Below are positions 9,800 through 19,896 of a stretch of 64,000 nt of DNA, in pieces; position 1 is the stretch's first letter; every line of letters begins with the position of its first letter. The notes beneath the pieces were generated by a model. That model saw nothing but the letters and a program-made list of their open reading frames with translations, was not told the origin of the DNA and did not search any database. Made by a program: the position numbers and the translations under genes. This DNA comes from Candidatus Flexifilum affinis (lineage in GTDB: Bacteria > Chloroflexota > Anaerolineae > Aggregatilineales > Phototrophicaceae), in the NCBI GenBank assembly GCA_016713325.1, contig JADJPJ010000042.1, positions 17,670-81,669 on the forward strand, read 5' to 3'.

Positions 9800-10741
9800 A
9801 TGAAGAGACAGGTGCTGTGGCTGGTGGTTTGTGCTTTGCTGCTGACGCTGGTACCCGCGGCCGCTCAGGAGGGGCGAACGCTGGTCGTGTTCGCCGCGTC
9901 CTCGCTGACCGACGCCTTCGAGGAGATCGGGGCGGGTTTCGCCGCCGCCAATCCGGGCGTGGAGGTGCTGTTCAACTTCGCCGGCACGTCCGAGCTGGTA
10001 GCGCAGTTGAGCGAGGGCGCGCCCGCCGACATCTTCGCCAGCGCCAACCCCAGACAGATGCAGGCAGTGGTCGATGCCGGGCGCATTGGCGCGGAACCAC
10101 AGACCTTTGCCCACAACCGTCTGGTGCTGATCGTGCCTTCCGACAACCCGGCCGGCATCGAGACACTGCACGATGTCGCGGCTGAGGGCGTTCAGCTCGT
10201 CGTGGCGGCGGAAGGCGTGCCGGTCCGCGACTACACGGACACGATGCTGGAGAGGATGGCTGAGAACGTCGATTACGGCTATGCCTACCGCGAGCTGGTG
10301 CTGCTCAATATCGTCTCGGAGGAGCCGAACGTGCGGCAGGTGGCGGCAAAAGTGGCGCTGGGTGAGGCCGATGCCGGCTTCGTCTACGTCTCCGACATCA
10401 CGCCCGACATCCAGGATGACGTGATCACGATCGACATCCCCGACGCATTCAACACCATCGCCAGCTACCCGATCGCCATGACCGACAACCCGACCGAGGC
10501 CGAGCTGGCGCAGGCTTTCGTCGAGTACATACTGTCCGACGCCGGCCAGGATGTGCTGGAACACTGGAACTTCGTCTCCATCCGTGAACCGGAGGCCGAG
10601 GCGACACCGGAGGCCACGCCAGAGGCGACGCAAGCGATCGACTGCGCGCCGGTCGAGACCGAGGAAGAGATCTGTGCCGTGCCGCCCCCGGCGGACGGCG
10701 AGGGGGGTATTGGCATTGGTTCGCCGAATCTTGGCGGCTGA
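9800..10741 (+). CDS. modA: Molybdate ABC transporter substrate-binding protein
   Basis: A signal peptide (LWLVVCALLLTLVPAAAQ) precedes a ModA fold with LVVFAASSLTDAFEEI, FNFAGTSELVAQL, ADIFASANPRQM and GEADAGFVYVSD. These are the conserved oxyanion-binding and hinge segments. After about residue 255 there is an acidic Pro/Thr/Glu tail with two cysteines that is not part of the usual fold, making the protein longer (313 residues) than typical ModA of about 250. The gene is 20 bases after padR and 19 bases before modB. Confidence 0.9.
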   Translation: MKRQVLWLVVCALLLTLVPAAAQEGRTLVVFAASSLTDAFEEIGAGFAAANPGVEVLFNFAGTSELVAQLSEGAPADIFASANPRQMQAVVDAGRIGAEPQTFAHNRLVLIVPSDNPAGIETLHDVAAEGVQLVVAAEGVPVRDYTDTMLERMAENVDYGYAYRELVLLNIVSEEPNVRQVAAKVALGEADAGFVYVSDITPDIQDDVITIDIPDAFNTIASYPIAMTDNPTEAELAQAFVEYILSDAGQDVLEHWNFVSIREPEAEATPEATPEATQAIDCAPVETEEEICAVPPPADGEGGIGIGSPNLGG

Positions 10742-10760
10742 GACCGGCGCTGATGCAGCC

Positions 10761-11609
10761 ATGACGGAGCGACGGCGAGAATCAGGTCGCAGGCTGCGCG
10801 CAGTCTCTCCGCTGGCGGTGATCGTCTGGGTGCTGGGCGGGATCGGGCTGCTGTTCCTGGTCCTGCCCATTCTGGCGCTGCTGATTCGCGCCATCGCCAA
10901 CCCGTCGCTGGTCAGCCTGCCCGCGGCCGTCATCGCCAACGCGCTGGTCCTGAGCGTTCTGACAACGGTCATCTCCAGCGTGGTGGCGGTCGTCTTCGGC
11001 ACACCGCTGGCCTATCTGTTCGCGCGCCGGCAGTTCCCCCTGAAGCGGCTGCTCAACGTGCTGATCGAACTGCCGATCGTGCTGCCGCCGGCCGTGGCCG
11101 GTCTGGCGCTGCTGGTGACCTTCGGTCGGCGCGGTCTGCTGGGGCCGACCCTGGAGACGTTCGACATCACCATTCCCTTTACGACTGCGGCGGTGGTCAT
11201 GGCCCAGTCCTTCGTGGCCGCGCCGTTTTACGTGCGTTCGGCAATCGTCGGCTTCAGGAGCACCCCTCGCGAGATTGAAGACGCGGCGCGGGTCGACGGC
11301 GCCGGCGGCTGGCGGCTGTTCCGCTCGATCACCCTGCCGCTCTCCCGCCGCATCCTGGCCGCCGGGCTGATCCTGAGCTGGGCGCGGGCGCTGGGCGAAT
11401 TCGGCGCGACCATTTTGTTCGCCGGCAGCCTGCAGGGGCGCACCCAGACCATGCCGCTGCTGATCTACAACGTCATCGAGCGGGATATCAACGCCGCGTT
11501 GTGGACCGGCCTGATCCTGATCGCGCTGGCCCTGGTGGCGCTGCTGATCTCCCAGCGACTGACCGGCGACCGCTCCGACGAGGACGGCGTCAGCACAGAG
11601 TCGCTGTAG
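10761..11609 (+). CDS. modB: Molybdate ABC transporter permease
   Basis: About 282 residues with five to six membrane helices (VIVWVLGGIGLLFLVLPIL, TTAAVVMAQSFVAAPFYVRS and others). The cytoplasmic EAA loop, which contacts the ATPase, reads EIEDAARVDGAGGWRLFRSI, and LGEFGATILFAGSLQGRTQT is the ModB C-terminal signature. The ATG at 10761 is the first sensible start; the frame is open earlier only through modA. No ModC ATPase gene follows, so the ATPase must be encoded elsewhere or shared. Confidence 0.92.
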   Translation: MTERRRESGRRLRAVSPLAVIVWVLGGIGLLFLVLPILALLIRAIANPSLVSLPAAVIANALVLSVLTTVISSVVAVVFGTPLAYLFARRQFPLKRLLNVLIELPIVLPPAVAGLALLVTFGRRGLLGPTLETFDITIPFTTAAVVMAQSFVAAPFYVRSAIVGFRSTPREIEDAARVDGAGGWRLFRSITLPLSRRILAAGLILSWARALGEFGATILFAGSLQGRTQTMPLLIYNVIERDINAALWTGLILIALALVALLISQRLTGDRSDEDGVSTESL

Positions 11610-11715
11610 CCCCTTCGAAAGACGTGCCACAAAATACGACTTTAGGCCCCTCCACACACGTACAACTCGTCGTATGCTCTGATCATCAACCGAACTTGAG
11701 CAGCGAGAGACGATC

Positions 11716-12189
11716 ATGAGCACGATTCAGGCTTCGACCAGCGCCGTCATCGACGCGCGACCGGAGGTGATCTACGCCGTCCTGCGCGACTACCGCGGTG
11801 GCCATGCCGCCATTCTGCCGAAACCGTATTTTGCCGATTTCAAGGTGACCAAAGGCGGGCTGGGCGAGGGGACGGAGACGTTCCTGACGATGAAGGTCTA
11901 CGGGCGAACGCTGACCTACCAGCAGCGCATCACCGAACCTACGCCGGGGCGCGTCATTCAGGAGACCGACATCCACACCGGGCAGTGGTCGCGCTTCACC
12001 CTGGAACCTCTGGACGATGGCGCGCGCACCCGCGTGACGATCACCGCCGAACAGCCGGCCAGCCCCGGTCTGGCCGGGTTCTTCGAGCGGCTGCTCACCC
12101 ACGGCGTGCAGCGCATGATCTTCCGGAAGGAGCTGGACAACCTGGCGGCCTATGTGGCGGGGAAAGAAGGAGTGAGGGGTGAGGGATGA
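11716..12189 (+). CDS. SRPBCC-family (START/polyketide cyclase-like) protein
   Basis: The 157-residue protein begins with the family signature ASTSAVIDARPEVIYAVLRD, continues with LTYQQRITEPTPGRVIQE, and ends with a long amphipathic helix. The fold forms a hydrophobic cavity for lipophilic ligands. No ligand or pathway can be inferred. GAGAGACG precedes the ATG. The C-terminal GVRGEG runs into the intergenic hairpin repeat, so the last residues may not be conserved. Confidence 0.75.
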   Translation: MSTIQASTSAVIDARPEVIYAVLRDYRGGHAAILPKPYFADFKVTKGGLGEGTETFLTMKVYGRTLTYQQRITEPTPGRVIQETDIHTGQWSRFTLEPLDDGARTRVTITAEQPASPGLAGFFERLLTHGVQRMIFRKELDNLAAYVAGKEGVRGEG

Positions 12190-12211
12190 GAGCATTTTTG
12201 CAAAGTCTCTG

Positions 12212-12262
12212 AACCTCACCCCCAACCCCCTCTCCATGCTGGAGAGGGGCCAGGGGTGAGGT

Positions 12263-12263
<1 letters not shown>
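12212..12263. repeat. Long hairpin repeat between convergent genes, likely bidirectional terminator
   Basis: AACCTCACCCC and CCCCTCTCC (left) pair with GGAGAGGGG and GGGGTGAGGTT (right) around a five-base loop. It lies exactly between the convergent SRPBCC and hisS stop codons. It is the best-preserved member of the CTCACC/CCCTCTCC family seen at several other intergenic sites in this window. Confidence 0.75.
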
Positions 12264-13597
<1,334 letters not shown>

Positions 13598-13754
13598 GGG
13601 CTGAATCCTTGTGACAATGTGAGAATGGCATAGACTTGCGGGGAAGATTCTACCACAGGCTCGGGGGGAGGTTAGGGGTCAGCGGATCCGAAAGCAGTTC
13701 AGCCAGCCTTCTTTTCGCGCACTGCCCGGTGTCTGCGAACAACGATTCCTTCGG

Positions 13755-13859
13755 TCATAGTGGCCACTCTATTCGCTGCTGCACTTTGCTCTTCGCAACT
13801 GCGTCGAATGGGGTCGACTTAACCATGAGATGGCCTTTGCAGTAAAGGCACTCAGTCAT
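13755..13859 (-). pseudogene. Truncated YgiT/MqsA-type zinc-finger fragment
   Basis: An ATG at 13859 begins MTECLYCKGHL, the typical N-terminus of YgiT-type zinc-finger proteins. These are usually about 70 residues with two CxxC pairs and belong to addiction modules. Here only the first CxxC exists and the frame stops after 34 residues, so the zinc site cannot be completed. The start overlaps the stop of the upstream antitoxin-like gene in the eight-base word ATGACTGA, an organisation typical of toxin-antitoxin pairs. I read it as a remnant. Confidence 0.5.
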
Positions 13860-14061
13860 GGGTTTTCGGGTGACCGCGCAAGTCACCATTCTTGAAGGCC
13901 TCGTCGGCCATGCCGGCCAGCAGATCCTGAGATTCGGCAAACAGTGCATCCCATTTTCGCTTAGATTCAAGCTCATCCAGCAGCCACGCCGCCCTCCGAT
14001 TCTGCTCATCGCCAGGAAGCGCCTTCAGGGTATAAACCGCTTCTTCAAGAAGCTGAGTCAT
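13852..14061 (-). CDS. Small antitoxin-like protein
   Basis: This 69-residue, acidic, helical protein (MTQLLEEAVYTLKALPGDEQ, then RAAWLLDELESKRKWDALFA) resembles the small addiction-module proteins often found beside RelE- or YgiT-like partners. GAGAGG lies just before the ATG at 14061. It overlaps the following zinc-finger fragment by eight bases. The family is recognised by general pattern only, and no intact toxin is present. Confidence 0.55.
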   Translation of the reverse strand: MTQLLEEAVYTLKALPGDEQNRRAAWLLDELESKRKWDALFAESQDLLAGMADEAFKNGDLRGHPKTHD

Positions 14062-14128
14062 TGCGCAGGCCTCTCACTTTGGAACGGCGAGGGGAGTAGC
14101 CTGGCTCCCCTCATCACCTTAGCATCGT

Positions 14129-16315
14129 TCAGCGCGTCGTGATCGTCACCTCGGCGGGGGCCATGCGCGCGGCCGTCGCCCGGATGGTCAGCGTCCCCGG
14201 CGCCTTGCCGGCCCGCACGTAGATCGCCGCCTGCCCGCCGATCACCGCGAAGGGGTTATCGCCGACCAGCTCGCCGGGGCCTTCCAGTGTGAAGGTGACG
14301 ATGGCGTTGTAGTAGTGCAGCCGGTTGCCATACTCGTCCACCACCTTGAAGACCAGCCGGGTCATGTCCGCGCCGTCGGCATGCAGCTCGGTGTCGTCGG
14401 GCTGGAGCAGCAGCGTCCCCGGAATGCCATTGGCGCGGATGCGCTGTTCGGCGACCGCCTGCCCGCCGACGTAGCCGACCACGCGCAGATCGTGGTAGTT
14501 ATTCATCAGGCCTTCTTCCAATCGCAGACCGCACTGCGTGAACTTGAACGGCGGGTGTGGCAGGTGCGGGAACTCGTCACGCGCCGGCGACACCCGCTGG
14601 ATCAGCTCATCGCCCACGTGCAGCTCGACCTCTTCGCAGTTGGAGCAGACGTAGAGTGGTTCGAAGCCGCCGCCGCTGCGATCGCCCGCCGCCCAACTGG
14701 TCAGCGCGCGAATGACCGGGCGCACCGCGGGGTCGATCTGCGATTCGTAGACGTAGGCGGCGTACTTGGGCAGGCGGAACATGTCGGTCACGCCGTGGTA
14801 GCACACCCGGTCGCCGCTGCCGAATTCACGGTGGGTGTTGTAGTCGAAGAAGCACCAGCCGATGGCCCCAGCGATGGTCGGGTGGCCCATCTGCTTGTCG
14901 TGGATGCGCGCGTGGAACAGGGCGTGGGCGATCTGCCGCTCCTCCTGGTCGCTGGTCTTGGTCGAGAAGCGATGGCCGCAGAACTCGGTGATCAGGTGCG
15001 GCAGATTGACCGGATCGACCACCGTGTCGGAGAAGTCATTGTAGGTGAACACGTCCTCCAGAAATTGGCTCTCCTGGAAGTAACGCACGCCGCCGGTCTG
15101 CCGCGTCGGGTCGAGCTTATGGGCCAGGGCGTTGGTGGCGGTGTACAGCGCCTCGTTGTCCCAGGACTCGTTGATGCGCACACCCCACAAGATGATCGCC
15201 GGGTGGTTGCGGTCGCGCTCGATCATCACGCGCACGTCGCGCATCGTCAGCGCCTGCCAGTCGGAGTCGCCGATGAACTGCCAGCCGGGGATTTCCTCGA
15301 AGACCAGCAGGCCGATCTCGTCGCAGCGGTTGAGGAAGTGGGGCGACTGGGGGTAGTGCGAGGTGCGGACGATGTTGACGCCCAGCTCATCCTTCAGAAT
15401 GTCGGCATCCTTGCGCTGGAGCCGCGCCGGCGCCGCCGCCCCGATGTAGGGGTAGGTCTGGTGACGGTTGAGGCCCATCAGCTTGACGTGGCGGCCATTC
15501 AGATAAAAGCCGTCGTTCTTGAAGACGGCTTCGCGGAAGCCGATGCGCGTCGACACGTCGTCGAGCCGGGTCGCGCCGTCGTAGAGGGCGACTTCGACGG
15601 TGTACAGCGCCGGCGTGGCCAGATCCCAGAGCTGCACGCCGGGCACTACGCCGAATTCCAGCGTGGCACGGTGCTCGCCACCGGGCGCGGGCAGGGCGTC
15701 CAGACTGGCCTCGGCGATCAGTGTGCCGTTCGGGTCTTTCAGCACGGCGCTGAGCATGTGCGCCTCGTGCAGTTCGCCCTCCAGGTAGACGTCGACGGAG
15801 AGGGTCGGGGCGGTCAGCACGTTCTGTGGACGGGCGAACAGGCGGCTGATGTGAGTCGGCTCGACGAAGCGCAGGGTCACGTCGCGGTAGATGCCGCCGA
15901 AGGTCAGATAGTCGACCAGATGGCCATTCGGCGGGATGTCCGGCCGCTCGACCGAGTCCAGTCGGACCTGGATGGTGTTCTCGCCTTCGCGCAGATGATC
16001 GGTCAGGTCGAAGGAGAAGGGCACGTAGCCGCCGTCGTGGTCGCCCAGGGTCGCGCCGTTGATCAGCACCGTGCTGGCGGTCATCGCCCCGTCGAAGTCG
16101 ATGGCGACACGCCGGCCCTGGCGCGGTTCCGGCAGGGTGAAGCGCTTGCGGTAGGTCGAGATGAACTGGTATTCCTGGTTGTCGAAGTTGCGCAGCGGCA
16201 GGGTGATGTTGGCGTGCGGCAGCGTGACCGGCTCGAAAGCATCATCGGACGCGCTGTAGGGCAGCTCACGCGGCGCGTAGAGCCAGTCGGCATTGAAACT
16301 GAAGATGGAGCGCAT
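14129..16315 (-). CDS. Glycoside hydrolase family 2 (beta-galactosidase/glucuronidase-like)
   Basis: The 728-residue protein has the GH2 order. A sugar-binding jelly roll (RKRFTLPEPRQGRRVAIDFD, LINGATLGDHDGGYVPFSFD) is followed by an immunoglobulin-like domain and then a TIM barrel (LNGRHVKLMGLNRHQTYPY, NIVRTSHYPQSPHFLNRCDE). The acid/base glutamate is probably in WGVRINESWDN and the nucleophile in LPHLITEFCGH. A C-terminal Ig/Big-like domain (ADMTRLVFKVVDEYGNRL) ends the chain. No signal peptide is visible, so it acts on imported oligosaccharides. Substrate specificity within GH2 cannot be read. Confidence 0.9.
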   Translation of the reverse strand: MRSIFSFNADWLYAPRELPYSASDDAFEPVTLPHANITLPLRNFDNQEYQFISTYRKRFTLPEPRQGRRVAIDFDGAMTASTVLINGATLGDHDGGYVPFSFDLTDHLREGENTIQVRLDSVERPDIPPNGHLVDYLTFGGIYRDVTLRFVEPTHISRLFARPQNVLTAPTLSVDVYLEGELHEAHMLSAVLKDPNGTLIAEASLDALPAPGGEHRATLEFGVVPGVQLWDLATPALYTVEVALYDGATRLDDVSTRIGFREAVFKNDGFYLNGRHVKLMGLNRHQTYPYIGAAAPARLQRKDADILKDELGVNIVRTSHYPQSPHFLNRCDEIGLLVFEEIPGWQFIGDSDWQALTMRDVRVMIERDRNHPAIILWGVRINESWDNEALYTATNALAHKLDPTRQTGGVRYFQESQFLEDVFTYNDFSDTVVDPVNLPHLITEFCGHRFSTKTSDQEERQIAHALFHARIHDKQMGHPTIAGAIGWCFFDYNTHREFGSGDRVCYHGVTDMFRLPKYAAYVYESQIDPAVRPVIRALTSWAAGDRSGGGFEPLYVCSNCEEVELHVGDELIQRVSPARDEFPHLPHPPFKFTQCGLRLEEGLMNNYHDLRVVGYVGGQAVAEQRIRANGIPGTLLLQPDDTELHADGADMTRLVFKVVDEYGNRLHYYNAIVTFTLEGPGELVGDNPFAVIGGQAAIYVRAGKAPGTLTIRATAARMAPAEVTITTR

Positions 16316-16468
16316 GAAGATGCCTCCTGAAAGCGTCTTGAGCGAATAATGGGGGATTCTGGCGCAGGGGCCGGCGTTGTCGCAAGTGTTTTATGCGGCC
16401 TGTACAGCCATCGGGGCGAGGCGGCGCTTTTTTGCGAAAGCTGGGTCGATCCAGCGATGGGACGGGCA

Positions 16469-16488
16469 GGGCGAGGCAACCCTCGCCC
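16469..16488. repeat. GGGCGAGG hairpin repeat
   Basis: GGGCGAGG and CCTCGCCC form an eight-base-pair stem with a CAAC loop, in the 197-base gap between the GH2 gene and the minus-strand lipoprotein gene. It belongs to a GGGGCG-type hairpin family also seen at 45530, 53854 and 61111. The rest of the gap shows no gene. Confidence 0.6.
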
Positions 16489-16512
16489 CTTCAACCTTGA
16501 GCCTTGCTCTCG

Positions 16513-17118
16513 TTATCCGGGTGCTTCTTGCGTCACAGCCTGACCAAGCGCCCGGATCGCCGCGTAAAGCGCCAGTAGCGGATCCGGAGTCAGCCCGTCC
16601 TGGGTGGTCAGCGTCTGGCTGCCGAACGGCGTCTCGACGGTGATGGTGTACTGGAACAGGTCGGGGGCGCGGCCGGCGGCGGTGAACACCCCCTGAATGC
16701 CGAGGAAATCCATCTCGCTGAGCATCGCCGCGATGGCGTCGACTTCCTCCGGGCTGACGCGGCTTTCCACGCCGTCACGGATCAGCCGGCCATCACCATA
16801 CAGGGCGATGTTGAGCGGCGTGCCGGAGACGCCTCCCTGCTGGTAGTAGCTGACGATGTTGATGGTGAAAGGTGGGCGCGTCGGCGGGTTCGCAGTGCCG
16901 GTGGTGCTGGCGGTGACGAGCGTGCCCGGCAGCGGCGCGCCCATCGTCTCGGCGACGCCGGTTGGCAGGAGCTGAGCGGCCTGTCCTTCGACGGTGGCGA
17001 CCGGAGTGGCGCCGCCGGTTTCGGCAGTCGGGGGTTCGGGCGTGGCCGAGGGGGCAGACTGGCCGACGCAAGCGGCGAGCAGCACAAGGCTCAGCAGGCC
17101 GGGAAGAAGACGACGCAT
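16513..17118 (-). CDS. Lipoprotein with Thr/Pro linker, unknown function
   Basis: The signal peptide RLLPGLLSLVLLAAC ends in a good lipobox with the lipid-anchored cysteine. A low-complexity linker follows (residues 20-75). The last 110 residues form a domain with INIVSYYQQGGVSGTPLNI and VSPEEVDAIAAMLSEMDFL. This is faintly like emfourin-type protease inhibitors, but I would not name it so. The ATG at 17118 is preferred because GGAG lies eight bases upstream; the frame is open to a TTG at 17139. It precedes no obvious partner. Confidence 0.7.
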   Translation of the reverse strand: MRRLLPGLLSLVLLAACVGQSAPSATPEPPTAETGGATPVATVEGQAAQLLPTGVAETMGAPLPGTLVTASTTGTANPPTRPPFTINIVSYYQQGGVSGTPLNIALYGDGRLIRDGVESRVSPEEVDAIAAMLSEMDFLGIQGVFTAAGRAPDLFQYTITVETPFGSQTLTTQDGLTPDPLLALYAAIRALGQAVTQEAPG

Positions 17119-17247
17119 AGACGTGCTCCGTTTCCGCAATGTCTCGGTGACGAGACGATCTCACGAAGTGATCTCATACTGGCAAGTCTACGACAAAACG
17201 GCTTGATGCACAGCGCGAATTCAGTACTGCCGGCCTTTTCGCTTTCT

Positions 17248-18576
17248 TTATGGATACGATGCCGCCCACTGCCCGACCGGCAAGAGTCGCGTTTCTTCGC
17301 CGGTGAACGGGTTGAGCATGAAGACCGTCGGCGGCTGCGAGTCGTCCAGCCGGCGGTGATACAGGACGGTCTGATCGTCCAGCCAGTCGGAGGCGACGCC
17401 GCGCGTGCCGGTGATGATCGCGCCATCGGCATAGCGGACGACCACCCAGTACGGGATCTCCACGTTGGCGTACCCGGCGATCCAGTCCCCGGATGGCGAC
17501 AGGACCGGCCCGACGATCTCGAAGTCTGCGTTGGTGATCTGCCGCCAGTTCCCGGTCGCCAGGTCGATCTCGTGATATTCCAGCGAGCCGGTGATGTTGG
17601 ACTGGAAGATCAGCCGCTGTCCGTCGTGCGTCCAGGTCGGGAAATAGTCTTCGCTGCTCGAATTGGTCAGGTTGCGCAGCCCTGAGCCGTCGAAGTTGAC
17701 CACGTAAATATCCCAGTTGCGGGTGGCGTCGGACGCGAAAGCGATGCGCGTGCCATCCGGGCTGAAGGCGCCGTGCCGCTCCTGGTCCGGGTAGTCGGTC
17801 AGCCGGCGTTCCGACCCGGTATTGAGGTCGTACAGGAACAGATCGGCGGGGCGCTGGTCGCGGGCGCTGGTGAAGACCACCCAGTTCCGGTAAATGTCCG
17901 GGTCATAGGTTTGCCCTGCCGAGACCAGCATTCCGTCCACCTGGCGCGCGGGATCGTACAGGTACAGGTCCAGGTCGCGGGTGAAGACGATCCGCTCGCC
18001 GTCGAGGGGATCGCCGCGCGGTTCGGGGGTAGGCGGGATCGCCGTAGGCGGAATGGCCGTCGCGCCGGCCTCGATGGTCACCAGCCCGCCGAAGAAGACG
18101 GTGCTCAGCGGTGTGAGATCGCCGATCTCCAGGTCTTCCAGACCGATCTGAGTTGTGCCTGGCGCCAGCGCCGTCACCTGCAGCGAGAAGAGGACGTCGT
18201 CCGTCGGCGCGCTGCTGCCTAGCGATACGGCCGCCAGCACGATGGTTCCGGCCTCGCTGTCGAGCCCCTCGTCCGCGAACATCGCCTCGCCAAGGTATCC
18301 GCCCAGATCCCAGCCGTCCACGCGCAGCAGCGCCGGGTCGAACAGCAGCGTGATGCTGAAGGCCGAGCAGCGCGTTGTGCCGCAGTCCACAATGGCTTCC
18401 AGGACGGCAGAGTCTCCGACCTGAAGCGTCGGCGAGGCAAGCGTCAGCGTCGCCCGATCCTGTGCGGCGGCCGGGGCGGTCAACAGCGCCAGAATCAGCA
18501 GCAGCGGCAGTTCGCGCCAGAAGAGCCGGCGAAGAATTCGAAGGGCATGGTGTTGGGCGGTGCGGGTGGAATTCAT
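17248..18576 (-). CDS. Secreted cohesin-like plus TolB/WD40-like propeller protein
   Basis: A signal peptide (ELPLLLILALLTAPAAAQ) is followed by a beta-sandwich of about 140 residues resembling cohesin or carbohydrate-binding modules (LASPTLQVGDSAVLEAIVDC, ITLLFDPALLRVDGW). A short Pro-rich linker (IPPTAIPPTPEPRG) leads to a TolB-type six-bladed propeller with PD40 signatures such as HGAFSPDGTRIAFASD, WDIYVVNFDGSG and YFPTWTHDGQRLIFQS. It is probably a surface binding protein. The combination would suit docking of the dockerin-bearing protein at 41961-42841, but that pairing is only a guess. The start is an ATG at 18576. Confidence 0.75.
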   Translation of the reverse strand: MNSTRTAQHHALRILRRLFWRELPLLLILALLTAPAAAQDRATLTLASPTLQVGDSAVLEAIVDCGTTRCSAFSITLLFDPALLRVDGWDLGGYLGEAMFADEGLDSEAGTIVLAAVSLGSSAPTDDVLFSLQVTALAPGTTQIGLEDLEIGDLTPLSTVFFGGLVTIEAGATAIPPTAIPPTPEPRGDPLDGERIVFTRDLDLYLYDPARQVDGMLVSAGQTYDPDIYRNWVVFTSARDQRPADLFLYDLNTGSERRLTDYPDQERHGAFSPDGTRIAFASDATRNWDIYVVNFDGSGLRNLTNSSSEDYFPTWTHDGQRLIFQSNITGSLEYHEIDLATGNWRQITNADFEIVGPVLSPSGDWIAGYANVEIPYWVVVRYADGAIITGTRGVASDWLDDQTVLYHRRLDDSQPPTVFMLNPFTGEETRLLPVGQWAASYP

Positions 18577-18801
18577 GTCGGTCTCGCTGTGAAGGGCGCA
18601 GGCGATCGTCGAGTGGTGTCTAGTCTAACCCCCGGCCAAACGTCTGCCAAACAGACTTTCGGGAGAATTTCACACACGGCAAACAGCCGAACCCCTATAA
18701 TGATCGTGCACGTTGATTACAGGCCGGTGACGTCGGCGAAAATGCTCACCAGGAACGTCTCCGCCACCTGTTCGCTTTACGTTCACTTCAATGGGAACCC
18801 T

Positions 18802-19896
18802 ATGACGACTGTGCCGCCGGCTGCCTCCAACTACACCATCCTCGTCGTCGACGACACGCCGGCGAACCTGAGCGTGCTCGCCTTCATGCTTCAGCAAGAG
18901 GGCTTCCGCGTCCGCACGGCCACCAATGGCGGCGCCGCGCTGAAGGCCGTGCAGCTTGAACTCCCCGACCTCATCCTGCTGGAAATTCGCATGCCGGACA
19001 TGGACGGGTACGAGTTATGTGCGCAGTTCAAGGCTGATGCGGTGACGCAGAACGTCCCGGTCATCTTCATCAGCGCGCTGGACAACGTCGAGGACAAGAT
19101 CAAGGCGTTCGAGGCCGGCGGCGTCGACTACATCACCAAGCCCTTCCACGTCGAAGAAGTCGTCGCCCGCGTGCGCGCCCACCTCACCCTGCAAGACCAG
19201 CGCCGGGCGATCGAGCGGCTGAACAACCTGAAGGACGACCTGCTTCACATCGTCGCCCATGACCTGAAGAACCCGATCAGCATCATCCGGGGCTACACGG
19301 AGCTCCTGCTGGCGGGAGACGCTCCGCTGGAACCGGAAGCTGGCCTGCGCAAGATCCACGCGACTTCCGACCAGATGCTGCGGTTGGTCACGGCGCTGCT
19401 CGATTATGGTCAGCTTGAACAGGGCATGCCGCTGAATTTGACGCTGGAACCGATGGACCGCCTGTTGGCCGACTGTGTCCAGTCTTTCGCCCTCAGCGCC
19501 CGCGAGAAGCGGATCGCCGTCTCGCAGCGGATCGCCTCGGCGGATATTCAGGCGTCGATCGACCGGGAGCGCATGGAACAGGCGGTGTGTAACCTGATCG
19601 GCAACGCCATCAAGTACACCGGCGAAGGCGGACAGGTCGAGGTGGCGTTGACCGTCGAGGGGCCGCATGTCGTGATCGCCGTGACCGATACCGGCCGGGG
19701 AATCGCGCCCGAGCACCTGCCGCATCTCTTCCAGCGTTTCTACCGGGTGCCGCAGCAGGCTGGCGCGGCGCGCGTCAGCGGGACCGGGCTGGGGTTGGCC
19801 ATCGTCAAGCTGATCGTCGAACTGCACGACGGGACGGTGAGCGTTGAGAGCGAGGTCGGCGTGGGGAGCCGGTTCACCATCCGTCTGCCCCGTTGA
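18802..19896 (+). CDS. Receiver-histidine kinase hybrid with Asp-to-Glu receiver
   Basis: The 364-residue soluble protein has an N-terminal CheY-like receiver (1-125) and a C-terminal HisKA plus HATPase (140-364). The kinase is intact: H153 in VAHDLKNP, the N box NLIGNAIKYTG, G1 DTGRGIAPEHL and G2 GTGLGLAIVK. The receiver keeps D17/D18 and K113, but the phospho-acceptor position in LLEIRMPDMDGYE is Glu61 (codon GAA), which normally mimics the phosphorylated state. No membrane segment or sensor is present. The ATG at 18802 is chosen because it starts just before the receiver; the frame is open from 18547. No response regulator gene is adjacent. Confidence 0.9.
   Translation: MTTVPPAASNYTILVVDDTPANLSVLAFMLQQEGFRVRTATNGGAALKAVQLELPDLILLEIRMPDMDGYELCAQFKADAVTQNVPVIFISALDNVEDKIKAFEAGGVDYITKPFHVEEVVARVRAHLTLQDQRRAIERLNNLKDDLLHIVAHDLKNPISIIRGYTELLLAGDAPLEPEAGLRKIHATSDQMLRLVTALLDYGQLEQGMPLNLTLEPMDRLLADCVQSFALSAREKRIAVSQRIASADIQASIDRERMEQAVCNLIGNAIKYTGEGGQVEVALTVEGPHVVIAVTDTGRGIAPEHLPHLFQRFYRVPQQAGAARVSGTGLGLAIVKLIVELHDGTVSVESEVGVGSRFTIRLPR

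Noticed and set aside
9800..10741. Tungstate (TupA) or sulfate-binding protein instead of ModA
   Set aside because: The AASSLTDAFEEI and GTSELVAQL motifs fit ModA; nothing points to TupA. Anion specificity is still unproven.
14315..16330. 671-residue plus-strand open frame
   Set aside because: Antisense shadow of the GH2 gene, with no recognisable domain or start signal.
16430..16440. Terminator at a plus-strand T run
   Set aside because: A GCTTTTTTG run is present, but there is no strong stem immediately before it and no plus-strand gene upstream.
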